Source: Flavisolibacter sp. (GTDB lineage Bacteria; Bacteroidota; Bacteroidia; Chitinophagales; Chitinophagaceae). Taken from it: a DNA stretch of 64,000 nt. Made by a program: the position numbers and the translations under genes. Of the stretch, positions 33,914-43,501 are shown in pieces (within the stretch, counting starts at the first letter, position 1; each line of letters opens with the position of its first letter). The notes below the pieces were generated by a model that was given only the letters and a program-made list of their open reading frames with translations, searched no databases and had not been told where the DNA came from. The DNA lies in contig JAQBNG010000127.1 of the NCBI GenBank assembly GCA_028288675.1, positions 85,654 to 149,653 of the forward strand, written 5' to 3'.

Positions 33914-35422
33914 TTAATGCCTGAAATGCCTCATGCCCGTTATTACCATTGCTAAGTTATTTTCTTTACAATATTCAATGCTATCCTTATCACGTATTGA
34001 TCCACCGGGTTGAATAAATGCAGTAATACCCGCCTCATGTCCCATTTTCACACAATCGTTAAACGGGAAGAAGGCATCGCTTGCCATTACTGCTCCGGCC
34101 AAGTCGAAATTAAATTGCTTTGCTTTTTCAATGGCCTGGCGTAAGGCATCAATTCGGCTCGTTTGGCCGCAGCCTTTACCAATGAGCTGACCATTTTTTA
34201 CTAAAGCGATGGCGTTACTTTTTAAATGCTTGCAAACTATGTTGGCGAATAGCAAGTCCTGTTTCTCAGCTTCGGTGGCTTGGCGTTCTCCTGCTTCATT
34301 CCATGTAGCAAAGTTGCCTTCATCCTTACCTTGTTGCAAGGTTCCGTTCACAACATTCTTGTAAATAACCGGTGTTGTAGTTGTACTTTTTAACTGAAGC
34401 AAAATGCGGTTCTTTTTTGTTTTCAATTTCTCTAATGCATTCTCAGAAAAGGAAGGAGCAAGCAGAACTTCGAAAAATATTTCATTGATGGCTTCTGCAG
34501 TGGCAGCATCAACTTCCTTATTGCAAACCAGCACACCACCAAAAGCACTTTCAGGGTCACCGGCCAGGGCGTAATTCCATGCGTCGATAACTTCTTCCCG
34601 TTGAGCAATACCACAAACGTTAGTGTGCTTGATAATAGCAAATGTTGTTTCCTCAAACTCTTTTATCAACTCAATCGCTGCATCAATATCAACCAGATTA
34701 TTATAAGAAATTTCCTTTCCATGTAACTGGTTAAAACTTTCAGCCAGGTTACCAAAGAACACTGCTTTTTGATGAGGGTTTTCGCCGTAGCGTAACGGCG
34801 TTTGTTGTCCCGCCCCAATCACAGTTAACGGAGTTGCAGCATTAAAATAGTTATTGATAGCAATATCATAATTGGCAACTACCTGGAATGCTTTTGCTGC
34901 AAAAGCTTTGCGCTGTTCCAATGAAATAGAACCAGCTTGTTGTTGCAGTAAATCAACTAACGGTTGATAATCATCTTTTGATGCAATCACGGTTACGTCA
35001 CTAAAATTTTTCGCCGCGGCACGAATCATGGATGGCCCGCCAATATCTATCTTTTCAATAATTAAAGCTTCCTCGTTAGTGGTTGCTAACGTTTCTTCAA
35101 ACGGATACAGATCAACAATCACTAAATCCAATATTGGAATGTTATACTGCTGCATTTCCTCCACATGCTTTGCATCATTCCGTTTGCCAAGTATGCCGCC
35201 AAATACGGATGGATGCAACGTCTTAACTCTTCCCCCTAAAATAGAGGGATACGATGTAAGCGCTTCTACCGGTATCACTTCAATACCTAAGTCTTCAATA
35301 AATTTTTGTGTACCCCCGGTGGAGTAAATGGTGGCGCCCTGGGCTTGTAACTGGCGAACAACTGGTTCTAATCCATCTTTATAAAAAACAGAAATAAGTG
35401 CTGAGGAGATTTTCTTATTCAT
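33914..35422 (-). CDS. purH: Bifunctional AICAR formyltransferase / IMP cyclohydrolase PurH
   Basis: A 502-residue enzyme catalysing the last two steps of IMP synthesis in the cytosol. The N-terminal methylglyoxal-synthase-like cyclohydrolase domain (about 1-185) carries IYSTGGTQKFIED and TLHPSVFGGILGKR. The formyltransferase domain (about 195-502) includes LRYGENPHQKAVFF, IIKHTNVCGIA, DPESAFGGVLVCN, SNAIALVKNGQLIGKGCGQTSRIDALR, ASDAFFPFNDCV and QPGGSIRDKDSI. Length is normal. Its own promoter (35446-35453) lies in the short gap to comEC. Confidence 0.95.
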   Translation of the reverse strand: MNKKISSALISVFYKDGLEPVVRQLQAQGATIYSTGGTQKFIEDLGIEVIPVEALTSYPSILGGRVKTLHPSVFGGILGKRNDAKHVEEMQQYNIPILDLVIVDLYPFEETLATTNEEALIIEKIDIGGPSMIRAAAKNFSDVTVIASKDDYQPLVDLLQQQAGSISLEQRKAFAAKAFQVVANYDIAINNYFNAATPLTVIGAGQQTPLRYGENPHQKAVFFGNLAESFNQLHGKEISYNNLVDIDAAIELIKEFEETTFAIIKHTNVCGIAQREEVIDAWNYALAGDPESAFGGVLVCNKEVDAATAEAINEIFFEVLLAPSFSENALEKLKTKKNRILLQLKSTTTTPVIYKNVVNGTLQQGKDEGNFATWNEAGERQATEAEKQDLLFANIVCKHLKSNAIALVKNGQLIGKGCGQTSRIDALRQAIEKAKQFNFDLAGAVMASDAFFPFNDCVKMGHEAGITAFIQPGGSIRDKDSIEYCKENNLAMVITGMRHFRH

Positions 35423-35445
35423 GAGAAGAGTGCTTTTAAGAGCGG

Positions 35446-35453
35446 CAAATGTA
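35446..35453 (-). promoter_or_regulatory. -7 box of purH
   Basis: TACATTTG on the minus strand, an exact TAnnTTTG match, 23 bases before the purH start and just after the comEC stop, so purH need not depend on read-through. Confidence 0.55.
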
Positions 35454-35455
35454 GG

Positions 35456-37531
35456 TTACTGCACCTTCATCACAAAAGCGCCTCTTTCGCTTACATTATA
35501 ACAGGGAATTTTTAAACTATCGCAATCTTTTTGCCATAGCGCCGCTTTCCATTGTGGCACGGAGCCATCAATTACCATCTGTTTTATAGCGAAGGATTTT
35601 GTAAGAGTTGAAATGTAAAGCTTTGGATTTCTTGATAGCACCAATAAATCAATTTCCTGTTTTATAGAACCCTCTTTATACAATAAATCTTCATCAATGA
35701 TCAATACCTGCTTTGCTCCAACTTGAAAGCTTTTTATAGCCGGATCATTATCCGGCCATAAAGAAATCCGGTGCATAATACGTGACGGCTGTAAATGAAA
35801 ATTGCGGATAAAATCATCGTACACCAAAGTAGAATCGCCAATAAAAGAATAACGTCTTCCATTAATAACATCAATTGCGGGATGCTTGGGTACATTGTAA
35901 ACAATTAGTTGTTGTTGCCGGTAAGCTTCGGCAAAAGATGCACTTCGCAATAGCATAAAGGCGCATAACGACAAACCTGCTATCCAGCCAAAATACTTTC
36001 TGGCTTCCATCAGCCAATAACAGGCAGCAACTACAAAAAATAGCAGTAAGATCATTTGCGGAACTGAAATAGATAACCCGTTCCAAACAGAAAACGGCAC
36101 AGCATCCAATCCTTCAATGTAATAGTTCATTATATAAATTCCCTGGTGAATAAGAGTGCCGATAAGCGTTGCAACAGGCTGGATAAAGTTGAAAGCGCAT
36201 AACAGGATCTCACCAATTAAAATAAGTGAGCTTAATGGCACGGCTATAAAATTGGTGAACAAAAACAAGAAGGGCATCTGGTGGAAGTGATAGATGGAAA
36301 TTGGCAGTGTAAGCAACTGTGCAGAAATAGTAACGGCTGTAAGGCTCCAGAAAAAGTCTACTATTTTATTAGGGAGGTAGAACCAATTATACACTGGCCG
36401 GAAGAAAACAATAATGCTTAACACCGCCGTATAAGAAAGCTGGAAACCAACATCCCATAACCAGAAAGGATTAATGCAAAGCAACACAAAAGCGGACAGC
36501 GCCATCGTGTTATAAATAGAAGTTCTTCGCGAAGCCAGCTGGCCAATGGCGATAATAGTAAACATAATGGCAGAGCGCAACACCGATGGTTGTGCTCCTG
36601 CTAAAAGAGTAAATGCCCAGAGAGCGGAAATCGTTAGTAACAACCGAAGCCACACCAGATTTTTATGGCGTTTCAATGGCTTAGTAATAAGTAACAGCAG
36701 CCAGTAAATGATGCCAAGATGCAAGCCTGAAATAGCGATGATATGCACAACACCTGTATTAGAATAGGACTGCACGAGGTTCTTATCCAAATCATCTTTA
36801 TAGCCAATCAGTAAAGCCTCTGCAAGGCCGCTTTCCTTATCGCCGGGAATGTATTTTTTTAATGTGCTGATCACCCAACTGCGGGTACTGAAAATAAATT
36901 CTTTTAACCAGTCTTGCTCTCCTTGCGGCAATAGTTCGTAATCTTCTTTAGTTAAGTAAGCCTGGTGTGTGATGCCTTGAAAAAGTGAATACCTTTTATA
37001 ATCGAAGCTGCCGGGATTACCGCTATTTTTTATTTCCTGTAAGTTTTTACTAAAGATGATCTGGCTGCCATATTTAAGTAGTGGTGGTAAAGAATCCTTC
37101 TTGAAATATAAAATCAGATCGCCTGTTGCTTTATCTACAGAATCGTTTTTGGTAATTGCAACGAATCTTGCAACAGCTTTGTATGAGTTGGCTTTTTCAA
37201 CCAACGGCTCCTGGAGAACAGCAATTATGTTATCACCTTGTTTATACTTTTGTCCTACCCATGCTTTATTGTTTCTTATGTCTTTTAGCCAAATTAATAA
37301 GGCTCCCATACAAACAAGTAAAAGCAAAACTGCCATGCCATTAACAACTGATAACAGGTAACGCAGCCTGATGGAACTGAATGAATAAACACCGATAATA
37401 AGAAGGCAAGCAACAAGACCACCAAGTGAATAATTAAGCGGTAGCTGTAAATGCCATTGAAGTAAAATGCCACACATTAAGGCAAGAAGCAAGCGAGTAA
37501 AAGGAGCCTTGTGCCAAAACTGTGCAGCCAT
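35456..37531 (-). CDS. comEC: ComEC/Rec2-type DNA uptake channel protein
   Basis: A 691-residue membrane protein starting MAAQFWHKAPFTRLLLALMCGILL; the frame is open 24 codons further but without conserved sequence. Features are an N-terminal DUF4131-like OB domain (about 65-210), then the multi-spanning competence domain (about 240-510) with the signature GVVHIIAISGLHLGIIYWLL, LAGAQPSVLRSAIM and INPFWLWDVGFQLSYTAVLSI. The last 150 residues do not show the HxHxDH motif of the usual metallo-beta-lactamase nuclease domain, a truncation or degeneration common in this lineage. It imports single-stranded DNA in competent bacteria. Confidence 0.88.
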   Translation of the reverse strand: MAAQFWHKAPFTRLLLALMCGILLQWHLQLPLNYSLGGLVACLLIIGVYSFSSIRLRYLLSVVNGMAVLLLLVCMGALLIWLKDIRNNKAWVGQKYKQGDNIIAVLQEPLVEKANSYKAVARFVAITKNDSVDKATGDLILYFKKDSLPPLLKYGSQIIFSKNLQEIKNSGNPGSFDYKRYSLFQGITHQAYLTKEDYELLPQGEQDWLKEFIFSTRSWVISTLKKYIPGDKESGLAEALLIGYKDDLDKNLVQSYSNTGVVHIIAISGLHLGIIYWLLLLITKPLKRHKNLVWLRLLLTISALWAFTLLAGAQPSVLRSAIMFTIIAIGQLASRRTSIYNTMALSAFVLLCINPFWLWDVGFQLSYTAVLSIIVFFRPVYNWFYLPNKIVDFFWSLTAVTISAQLLTLPISIYHFHQMPFLFLFTNFIAVPLSSLILIGEILLCAFNFIQPVATLIGTLIHQGIYIMNYYIEGLDAVPFSVWNGLSISVPQMILLLFFVVAACYWLMEARKYFGWIAGLSLCAFMLLRSASFAEAYRQQQLIVYNVPKHPAIDVINGRRYSFIGDSTLVYDDFIRNFHLQPSRIMHRISLWPDNDPAIKSFQVGAKQVLIIDEDLLYKEGSIKQEIDLLVLSRNPKLYISTLTKSFAIKQMVIDGSVPQWKAALWQKDCDSLKIPCYNVSERGAFVMKVQ

Positions 37532-37576
37532 GCAAAAAGATACAGTTAAGTTTTTAGGTATGCAAGAGGGAAGAAT

Positions 37577-37611
37577 TGGCAATAAGCAATTTGCAACCTG
37601 CAATCAGCAAA
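37577..37611. repeat. 7-bp periodic tract (5 units, TGGCAAT-like)
   Basis: Five heptamers (TGGCAAT, AAGCAAT and relatives) lie in the upstream region of comEC, about 45 bases before its preferred start, and end just before the MFS gene stop. Confidence 0.5.
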
Positions 37612-37614
37612 GTC

Positions 37615-38805
37615 TCAAATTGATATTGTAGAACTGTCAATCCCTTTGTATCTATAAAAAATAAAAAAGTATAGAAGTACAACTAAGGCAACACCTCCTG
37701 TTACAAAGAAGGTTACACTACTGCCAAAGCTGCCCCATAGCAAGCCAGCAAGTATGCTTGCAAGTAAAGTGCAAATGCTTTCGCAGGAGGTATAAAAGCC
37801 AATAGCCGTAGCAGTATTAGCGCCATGCGATAAATTAGAGATCCACGCCTTGGTAATGCCTTCGGTAGCCGCAGCATAGAGGCCGTAAATGAAAAATGCA
37901 ATAAAAAATACAGCGGTTGTGTTCCCAATCCCAAACAAAAAATAGACAACCGCAAACAGGCTCAATCCTGCTAAAAAGACTTTTTTGATCCCGATCTTAT
38001 CAGCCAGAACGCCTAAGGGATAAGCGGCTATTGCAAACACCATATTGTATAAAATATAAGCGCCAACAGCAAGGCGGTCGTCACCAGTAGCTTCTTTAAT
38101 CTTTAGCAGCAGGAAAATATCTGAGCTATTGAAAAGTGCTAACAGCAACAAACCTGTCACCAGCTTTTTATACTGTAGCGAAGCGACTTTCCAGTATTTA
38201 AAAAATGAAAAAAAGGTTCCCTTTCCTAAAGTGGACGATGGCTTCTTTTCTTCTTTCAATAAAAAAATAAGTGCAACAGAAATTAGCCCCGGAATACCAG
38301 CTATTAAGAAAAGGAGACTATAATTTTTAGGGAATAAAATGAGTAACAACAAGGCTAACACCGGCCCAATAGCTGCTCCAAGCGTATCCATGCTGCGGTG
38401 AAAACCAAACACTCTTGCCTTTGTTTGGGGCGTAGCATTATCGGAAAGCAAGGCATCTCTTGCTGCTGTTCGCAAGCCTTTGCCTAAGCGGTCGGTGGTT
38501 CTGGCAAAGAATATCCATATCGGGTAAGCAAAGGCAGCCAGCATAGGTTTGGAGATAGCACTTAAAAAATAACCAAGCCTGACAAACGGAAGCCGCACGC
38601 CTTTTTCATCGCTCAATTTTCCAAAATAACCTTTACTAAGTCCGGCGGTAAAATTGGCTACGCCTTCCAAAATCCCAATGAGTAAAATTGAGAAGCCAAT
38701 CTCTTTTAAATACACCGGTATGATGGGATACAACATCTCACTGGCTACATCGGCAAACAAGGAAACAAGAGAAAGAATAATGACAGTGCGGTTGAGGATT
38801 TTCAC
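37615..38805 (-). CDS. MFS transporter
   Basis: A 396-residue inner-membrane transporter with about twelve hydrophobic segments. N-terminal LFADVASEMLYPIIPVYLKEIGF and the loop GYFGKLSDEKGVRLPF (loop 2-3 motif A-like), then TDRLGKGLRTAARDALLS, match the MFS_1 group often labelled as multidrug or sugar-like exporters. The substrate cannot be told. It lies upstream of comEC on the same strand, with a 7-bp tract between them. Confidence 0.85.
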   Translation of the reverse strand: MKILNRTVIILSLVSLFADVASEMLYPIIPVYLKEIGFSILLIGILEGVANFTAGLSKGYFGKLSDEKGVRLPFVRLGYFLSAISKPMLAAFAYPIWIFFARTTDRLGKGLRTAARDALLSDNATPQTKARVFGFHRSMDTLGAAIGPVLALLLLILFPKNYSLLFLIAGIPGLISVALIFLLKEEKKPSSTLGKGTFFSFFKYWKVASLQYKKLVTGLLLLALFNSSDIFLLLKIKEATGDDRLAVGAYILYNMVFAIAAYPLGVLADKIGIKKVFLAGLSLFAVVYFLFGIGNTTAVFFIAFFIYGLYAAATEGITKAWISNLSHGANTATAIGFYTSCESICTLLASILAGLLWGSFGSSVTFFVTGGVALVVLLYFFIFYRYKGIDSSTISI

Positions 38806-38838
38806 GCAGTGAAATTAGTTCACAAGCCAGTAAAAAAG

Positions 38839-38948
38839 TTTGCAGTTGACAGCTTGCAGTTTGCAAAAAAGTTAGTAGAAGTCTTACTTCGTGAGCAAAA
38901 AAAAAGACAGTAGCCAGCGAGGTGCCCACTGCAAACTGGTAACTGCCA
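38839..38948. repeat. Two 7-bp periodic tracts upstream of the GNAT gene
   Basis: Tract one, 38839-38866 (four TTTGCAG-like units), and tract two, 38928-38948 (three ACTGCAA-like units). The second ends two bases before the -7 box at 38951-38958. Confidence 0.55.
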
Positions 38949-38950
38949 TC

Positions 38951-38958
38951 TAAATTTG
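38951..38958 (+). promoter_or_regulatory. -7 box of GNAT gene
   Basis: TAAATTTG, exact consensus, 5 bases before the start codon, directly after a 7-bp periodic tract. Confidence 0.6.
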
Positions 38959-38963
38959 TTGTT

Positions 38964-39491
38964 ATGAATCTCTCAATTCGCCACGCTACCACTTTTGATG
39001 CCGCACTTATTGCTGATATGAGCCGGCAGACTTTTTCCGACACATTCGCTCCTGATAATACAAATGAAAACATGGATAAATTTTTATCAGAACAATTTAC
39101 CAAGGGTGCTTTGATGATGGAAGTTGGACTAAAAGAGCATACATTTTTACTGGCATACGCCGATGAGGAAGCGGCTGGATATGTAAAACTAAGAGACGGT
39201 AAAAAGCCGCCGGAAATAAAAGGGACAGCCATTGAGATTGCCCGGTTGTATGCAACAAAAAGCTTTATTGGCAAAGGTGTGGGCAGGCTGCTGATGGAAG
39301 CTTGTATTGACGAAGCCAGAAAGAAAGAAAAAGAAATCATTTGGCTTTGCGTATGGGAGAAAAATAAAAAGGCAATTGATTTTTATACCGCCTGGGGGTT
39401 TCAAAAATTTGGTGAATGTGATTTTGTTTTAGGGGATGATGTACAGCATGACTGGATGATGAAGAAAGACCTTACCGAATCAGTTTTTTAA
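38964..39491 (+). CDS. GNAT family N-acetyltransferase
   Basis: A 175-residue acetyl-CoA-dependent acetyltransferase. The fold is complete: N-terminal SIRHATTFDAALIADM, central AAGYVKLR strand, motif A IARLYATKSFIGKGVGRLLMEAC (acetyl-CoA pyrophosphate loop), and C-terminal NKKAIDFYTAWGFQKFGECDF. The substrate is unknown; relatives acetylate amines, polyamines or protein N-termini. Its last 20 bases overlap the 3' end of the convergent aldehyde dehydrogenase gene. Confidence 0.85.
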   Translation: MNLSIRHATTFDAALIADMSRQTFSDTFAPDNTNENMDKFLSEQFTKGALMMEVGLKEHTFLLAYADEEAAGYVKLRDGKKPPEIKGTAIEIARLYATKSFIGKGVGRLLMEACIDEARKKEKEIIWLCVWEKNKKAIDFYTAWGFQKFGECDFVLGDDVQHDWMMKKDLTESVF

Positions 39492-40848
39492 ACCACTTAA
39501 GCTTACCCTTAAACGGTGGGTATTTTATTTTAGGGTCGAACCATGTTGGTGTTTTCATTACTCCTTTTTTATGGCTGAAAACATCGAAAGAATACTTGCC
39601 ATGATATGCGCCCATGCCGCTATTACCGCGGCCGCCAAAAGGCAAATTAAAATTAGTTAAATGCCAGGATGCATTGTTAACGCAACCACCGCCAAATGGA
39701 ATTTCTGTTAACCACCGCTCTTCTTTTTTATTGCTGCTGGTAAATACATAAAAAGCCAGGGGGTTTGTATTTTTATTGATGATACCTTTTGCTTCTTCAA
39801 ATGAATCAAAACAAATAATTGGCAGCAACGGGCCAAAAATCTCTTCACCCATCACAGCGCTTTCATCTGAAATATTTTCAATAATAGTAGGTTCAATGTA
39901 TCGTGTTACCGCATCATAGTTGCCTCCGTAAACTATAGTGCCTTCTTTTAGGTAAACAAGTAAACGGTTAAACCCTTTTTCGTTGATGATCTTTCCATAA
40001 TTATAACTCTCGGAAGCATCAGCCGTAAAAAATTCGTTGATAGCTGTTTTTAGTGCAGTAATAAATTCCTCTTTTACAGATTGATGCACTAACACGTAAT
40101 CAGGTGCTACGCACATTTGGCCGGCGTTAGAAAACTTCGTCATAGCAATTCGCCTGGCCGCAATTTTTATATCTGCATCGCTTTCCACTACACAAGGACT
40201 TTTGCCGCCAAGTTCCAACGTAACTGGTGTAAGTTGTTTGGCGGCCATCTCATAAATAAGCTTTCCAACGCTGGTGCTTCCTGTATAAAAAACATGGTCG
40301 AACCGAAAGTTATTCATCATCGCCGGCACTACCTGGGCGCCATCGCCTTCTACATATAAAACATAGTCTTTCGTAAAAACTTCTTCTATCAATTTTTTCA
40401 TAACAAGCGCCGTAGCCGGTGCAAATTCACTTGGCTTTAGTACCACGCAATTACCGGCAGCAATAGCGCCAACCAATGGTGCAAATAATAATTGCAAAGG
40501 ATAGTTCCAGGGGCCAATAACCAGCACAACACCCAGCGGCTCTTTATACACATAGCTTTTACTGGGAAAGTTCAAAAGGTTGGTAGCCACTTTTTTCGGT
40601 CTCATCCACCGGTGCAGATGTTTTAGCGTATGGCTGATTTCAGCCAGCAAAAAACCGATCTCTGTAACCCAACATTCTTCAGGGCTCTTTTTTAAATCAT
40701 CGTACAAAGCCCGCATTAATGCCGGTTCATAGCGAAGGAGTGCCTCATAAAGCGCCTTCAGGTTTTGCTTTCTGAATTGATAGCTACGGGTAGCGCCGCT
40801 GTTAAAATGGTTGCGCATTGTTTGCAGTTGCTGGAGAATGGTTTCCAT
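39472..40848 (-). CDS. Aldehyde dehydrogenase (class 3-like)
   Basis: A 458-residue NAD(P)-dependent aldehyde dehydrogenase of the short, class-3/fatty-aldehyde type. It has [16 protein letters not shown] (cofactor and active-site Asn), [10 protein letters not shown], the general-base Glu in LELGGKSP, the catalytic Cys in [14 protein letters not shown], and [11 protein letters not shown]. The C-terminus ([22 protein letters not shown]) is basic and amphipathic, as in membrane-associated class-3 enzymes. It would oxidise medium to long or aromatic aldehydes. Its 3' end overlaps the GNAT gene by 20 bases, so transcripts could be antisense to each other. Confidence 0.9.
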   Translation of the reverse strand: METILQQLQTMRNHFNSGATRSYQFRKQNLKALYEALLRYEPALMRALYDDLKKSPEECWVTEIGFLLAEISHTLKHLHRWMRPKKVATNLLNFPSKSYVYKEPLGVVLVIGPWNYPLQLLFAPLVGAIAAGNCVVLKPSEFAPATALVMKKLIEEVFTKDYVLYVEGDGAQVVPAMMNNFRFDHVFYTGSTSVGKLIYEMAAKQLTPVTLELGGKSPCVVESDADIKIAARRIAMTKFSNAGQMCVAPDYVLVHQSVKEEFITALKTAINEFFTADASESYNYGKIINEKGFNRLLVYLKEGTIVYGGNYDAVTRYIEPTIIENISDESAVMGEEIFGPLLPIICFDSFEEAKGIINKNTNPLAFYVFTSSNKKEERWLTEIPFGGGCVNNASWHLTNFNLPFGGRGNSGMGAYHGKYSFDVFSHKKGVMKTPTWFDPKIKYPPFKGKLKWFKKLIR

Positions 40849-40918
40849 TGAATAAAAGTAAGATAAGCAGGAATGGTTTTTTGGTAAGCCGGCGCACGGA
40901 ACATCTATTTAGCTTTCG

Positions 40919-40937
40919 TTGCGTCGCACCCTTCAAG
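40919..40937 (-). repeat. Dispersed 19-base motif, variant copy
   Basis: On the minus strand the end GTGCGACGCAA matches exactly, while the first 8 bases differ from the copies at 22151 and 49517. It lies about 40 bases upstream of the transketolase start. Confidence 0.45.
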
Positions 40938-40966
40938 GTTCTTATCGCTAATGAGCAACACCTTAT

Positions 40967-40974
40967 TATATTTG
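40967..40974 (+). promoter_or_regulatory. -7 box of transketolase C-terminal gene
   Basis: TATATTTG, exact consensus, 5 bases before the start codon chosen at 40980. Confidence 0.65.
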
Positions 40975-40979
40975 CCCCT

Positions 40980-41945
40980 ATGTTAAAAGATATACAGCCA
41001 ACAGGGAAAAAAGATACACGAAGCGGCTTTGGTGATGCCATGAACGAGTTAGGAAAAACAAACCCTAATGTGGTGGCGCTTACTGCCGACTTAGCCGGCT
41101 CGTTAAAGCTAAACCAGTTTGCCAAAGACTTTCCTGAACGTTTTGTACAAATAGGTATTGCGGAAGCTAATATGATGGGCATTGCTGCCGGGTTAACCAT
41201 TGGTGGTAAAATTCCTTTCACAGCCACTTTCGCTAACTTTTCTACCGGCCGCGTATATGATCAAATTCGCCAGAGCATTGCCTATAGCAATAAAAACGTA
41301 AAAATATGTGCCTCCCACGCTGGAATAACGCTTGGCGAAGACGGCGCCACACACCAGATACTGGAAGACATCGGCATGATGAAAATGCTTCCTGGCATGA
41401 CGGTTATTGTGCCTTGCGACTATGCGCAAACTAAAGCGGCAACATTGGCTATTGCTGAATATGTAGGCCCGGTATACCTGCGTTTTGGCCGTCCTGTTTG
41501 GCCCATATTTACAGCGGAGCTGCCCTTTGAAATTGGTAAAGCACAACAGTTTTCCGAAGGCACCGATGTTACTATTTTCGCCTGCGGCCACCTGGTGTGG
41601 ATAGCGATACAGGCCGGTGTTGCCTTACAGGAAAAAGGCCTTAGCGTGGAAGTAATAAACATCCATACAATAAAGCCGTTAGATGAAGAAGCGATTCTTG
41701 CTTCTATAAAAAAAACAGGTTGCGCTGTTACCGCCGAAGAGCATAACATAATTGGCGGCTTGGGCGATGCGATAGCGCAGGTGGCTGCTAAAAATTTTCC
41801 GATACCGATTGAGTACGTAGGCACTAATGACACGTTTGGCGAAAGTGGAATACCAGATCAGTTAATGGAAAAATATGGCTTAACCACCAAGCACATTGTG
41901 GAAGCAGCAGAGAAGGTGATGGGCAGAAAGAAAAATAATAGCTAG
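40980..41945 (+). CDS. Transketolase C-terminal subunit
   Basis: A 321-residue protein corresponding to the second half (pyrimidine-binding plus C-terminal domains) of transketolase, which interconverts sugar phosphates in the pentose phosphate pathway. Motifs are [56 protein letters not shown] and the C-terminal [16 protein letters not shown]. In split transketolases the N-terminal TPP-binding half is a separate gene, often adjacent; here it is not. The frame extends 54 codons upstream, but conserved sequence and the -7 box place the start at 40980. A terminator follows at 41991-42018. Confidence 0.88.
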   Translation: MLKDIQPTGKKDTRSGFGDAMNELGKTNPNVVALTADLAGSLKLNQFAKDFPERFVQIGIAEANMMGIAAGLTIGGKIPFTATFANFSTGRVYDQIRQSIAYSNKNVKICASHAGITLGEDGATHQILEDIGMMKMLPGMTVIVPCDYAQTKAATLAIAEYVGPVYLRFGRPVWPIFTAELPFEIGKAQQFSEGTDVTIFACGHLVWIAIQAGVALQEKGLSVEVINIHTIKPLDEEAILASIKKTGCAVTAEEHNIIGGLGDAIAQVAAKNFPIPIEYVGTNDTFGESGIPDQLMEKYGLTTKHIVEAAEKVMGRKKNNS

Positions 41946-41990
41946 CTGTAGTTGCCGGTCCTATATCAATAAACACAAATACATAATACA

Positions 41991-42018
41991 AAAAAGCCAG
42001 CATACCGCTGGCTTTTTT
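41991..42018 (+). terminator. Intrinsic terminator
   Basis: AAAAAGCCAGC / GCTGGCTTTTTT with a 5-base loop (ATACC), followed by T-run. It ends the transketolase-half transcript. Confidence 0.9.
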
Positions 42019-42240
42019 GTATTTATACAGTTAATAGTTTCCAAAAAGAGATTTTTAGGTAAAACCCCTCTTTTATTACTTGCGTACTTTTTTACTTTTA
42101 CCACGTAATTCTGCATAGTAAATGCAGCATTTCTATAAATAGACTGTCTATAAAGAAATCCTCTCCTTCGAAATTACCGTAAATCTTAAAAATCCCTTAT
42201 CTATCAGAAAAGCCGCTTAACAATAAATACACCACACGTT

Positions 42241-42480
42241 ATGCGCACTCTTCTAAGCTTCACCGGATCTGTAATTTACCTTTTGGTAATGAGTATAATT
42301 TGGCCGTTGCTGTTTCTTGTTTATACAGGCTTGGAAACCGTAGCTGCTGTTCAATATTTAAAGCAACAAAGATTACATTTCCCAAATGTTTTTACCTACA
42401 TCAAACTACCATCGTTCCAGTTACCCGGAAAAAGATACGTTCAAACACTGTGGACGAAAGCTGTTCGCTTTCATTTATAA
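42241..42480 (+). CDS. Small membrane protein, hypothetical
   Basis: A 79-residue frame with one strong hydrophobic segment (about residues 8-32: TGSVIYLLVMSIIWPLLFLVYTGLE) and a basic, aromatic C-terminus. The downstream hairpin at 42540-42565 supports it being transcribed. No relation to a known family is seen. Confidence 0.45.
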   Translation: MRTLLSFTGSVIYLLVMSIIWPLLFLVYTGLETVAAVQYLKQQRLHFPNVFTYIKLPSFQLPGKRYVQTLWTKAVRFHL

Positions 42481-42539
42481 AAGCTTTGATGTTCGCCGGG
42501 TAAGAAATTAAGTAAACCGGCAACTAGCACGTTATTGAC

Positions 42540-42570
42540 AGGCAATGTTTCGGATAACATTGCCTTTATT
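42540..42570 (+). terminator. Intrinsic terminator
   Basis: AGGCAATGTT / AACATTGCCT with a 6-base loop (42550-42555), then TTATT. It lies 60 bases after the small membrane protein gene. Confidence 0.75.
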
Positions 42571-42876
42571 ATAAAAAGCAATCGTAAACTTTTTTCTTGT
42601 CCTTTCCGGTAAACTCCTCGCTCCTTATTGTCTTCGGTTAAACTAAAAGTCCTTCAGAGTGGAGAGCCTTTACTCTCTCTGTAGGTTTGAAGGTTTCTAG
42701 ACTGAGCTTAAAAGCAGAACGGCTTTTACGTAGTAACTTTTCGTCACCATAAAGTATCTGCTACTAAAGCATTACCGGTGTTTATGGATTTTGATAGCCA
42801 CAGCAAAACATCTATTTGTCCTGCGCCTTTTCTTTAGGTGACCCAGCATTGTCTTTTAAATACGCTTCTAACCTGC
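42571..42876. other. Intergenic, no gene seen
   Basis: About 300 bases downstream of both the small membrane protein gene and the cinA-like pseudogene. No credible open frame or strong signal. Confidence 0.4.
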
Positions 42877-43424
42877 TTAAAAACTACGCATGTAAAAAAG
42901 CTGAACATCATAAGGCGCTGACTCTTTTGCTTGTATTTTGTCTTTAAAAACAATTTCCTTATTGTAAGCCGTTGCGCATAGGCAAATAAAACATTTTCTT
43001 GCCCGGGTACAATTGATGCATAGCCGGTAATGCCTAAGCCCCGGTTGCTTTTAAAAAGGGTACAACAATTTCACGCCATATCCCCGGCTACCTGCTCTGA
43101 TATACAATCACACTTCTGGGCATGTATAGATTCTACGTTCAAATGTTCGTATTTCTGCCCCAGGTTATACGCAGTGATGCCGCCCTGGTAAAATTTCGAA
43201 ACGTCGATCGCTTGTGAAAGTGCGGCTTGCAATAATCCTGAGGTAACGCTTTCGGCAACAGCAATGGTTTCTTCTCCTTCTATAATGAGGTCCTTGTTTG
43301 AGTTAATTAACCCCGGATCGATAAGTGGGTTGTCCATGATCTCCATAAGTAAGACAGTTTCGTTACCAAGGGATAAAATTGTGCCGATAGAGGGTTCTGT
43401 ATAAATGCGGTTGCTAATTAGCAA
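42877..43424 (-). pseudogene. CinA-like nicotinamide-nucleotide amidase, frameshifted
   Basis: The minus strand encodes the CinA C-terminal domain. An intact first part ends at 43071, with ETIAVAESVTSGLLQAALSQ, FYQGGITAYNLGQKYEHL and CISEQVAGDMA. Translation of the other frames then gives LKLLYPFLKA, RGLGITGYASIVPG and a tail ending in RSF with stop at 42877. At least three indels are needed, near 43076, 43035 and 42970. Intact members deamidate NMN or related nucleotides. The overall length (about 182 codons) fits the stand-alone family. Confidence 0.75.
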
Positions 43425-43501
43425 CGCATTTACTTATCTATAAAAAATTATCTTTAGCGTTTTCAATCAAGCCGTAAAATCCAACGCATTAAAATACACA
43501 A

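Noticed and set aside
42571-42876. Possible tRNA
   Set aside because: No cloverleaf could be drawn; no TTCGANNC T-loop or matching acceptor stem was found here or elsewhere in the window.
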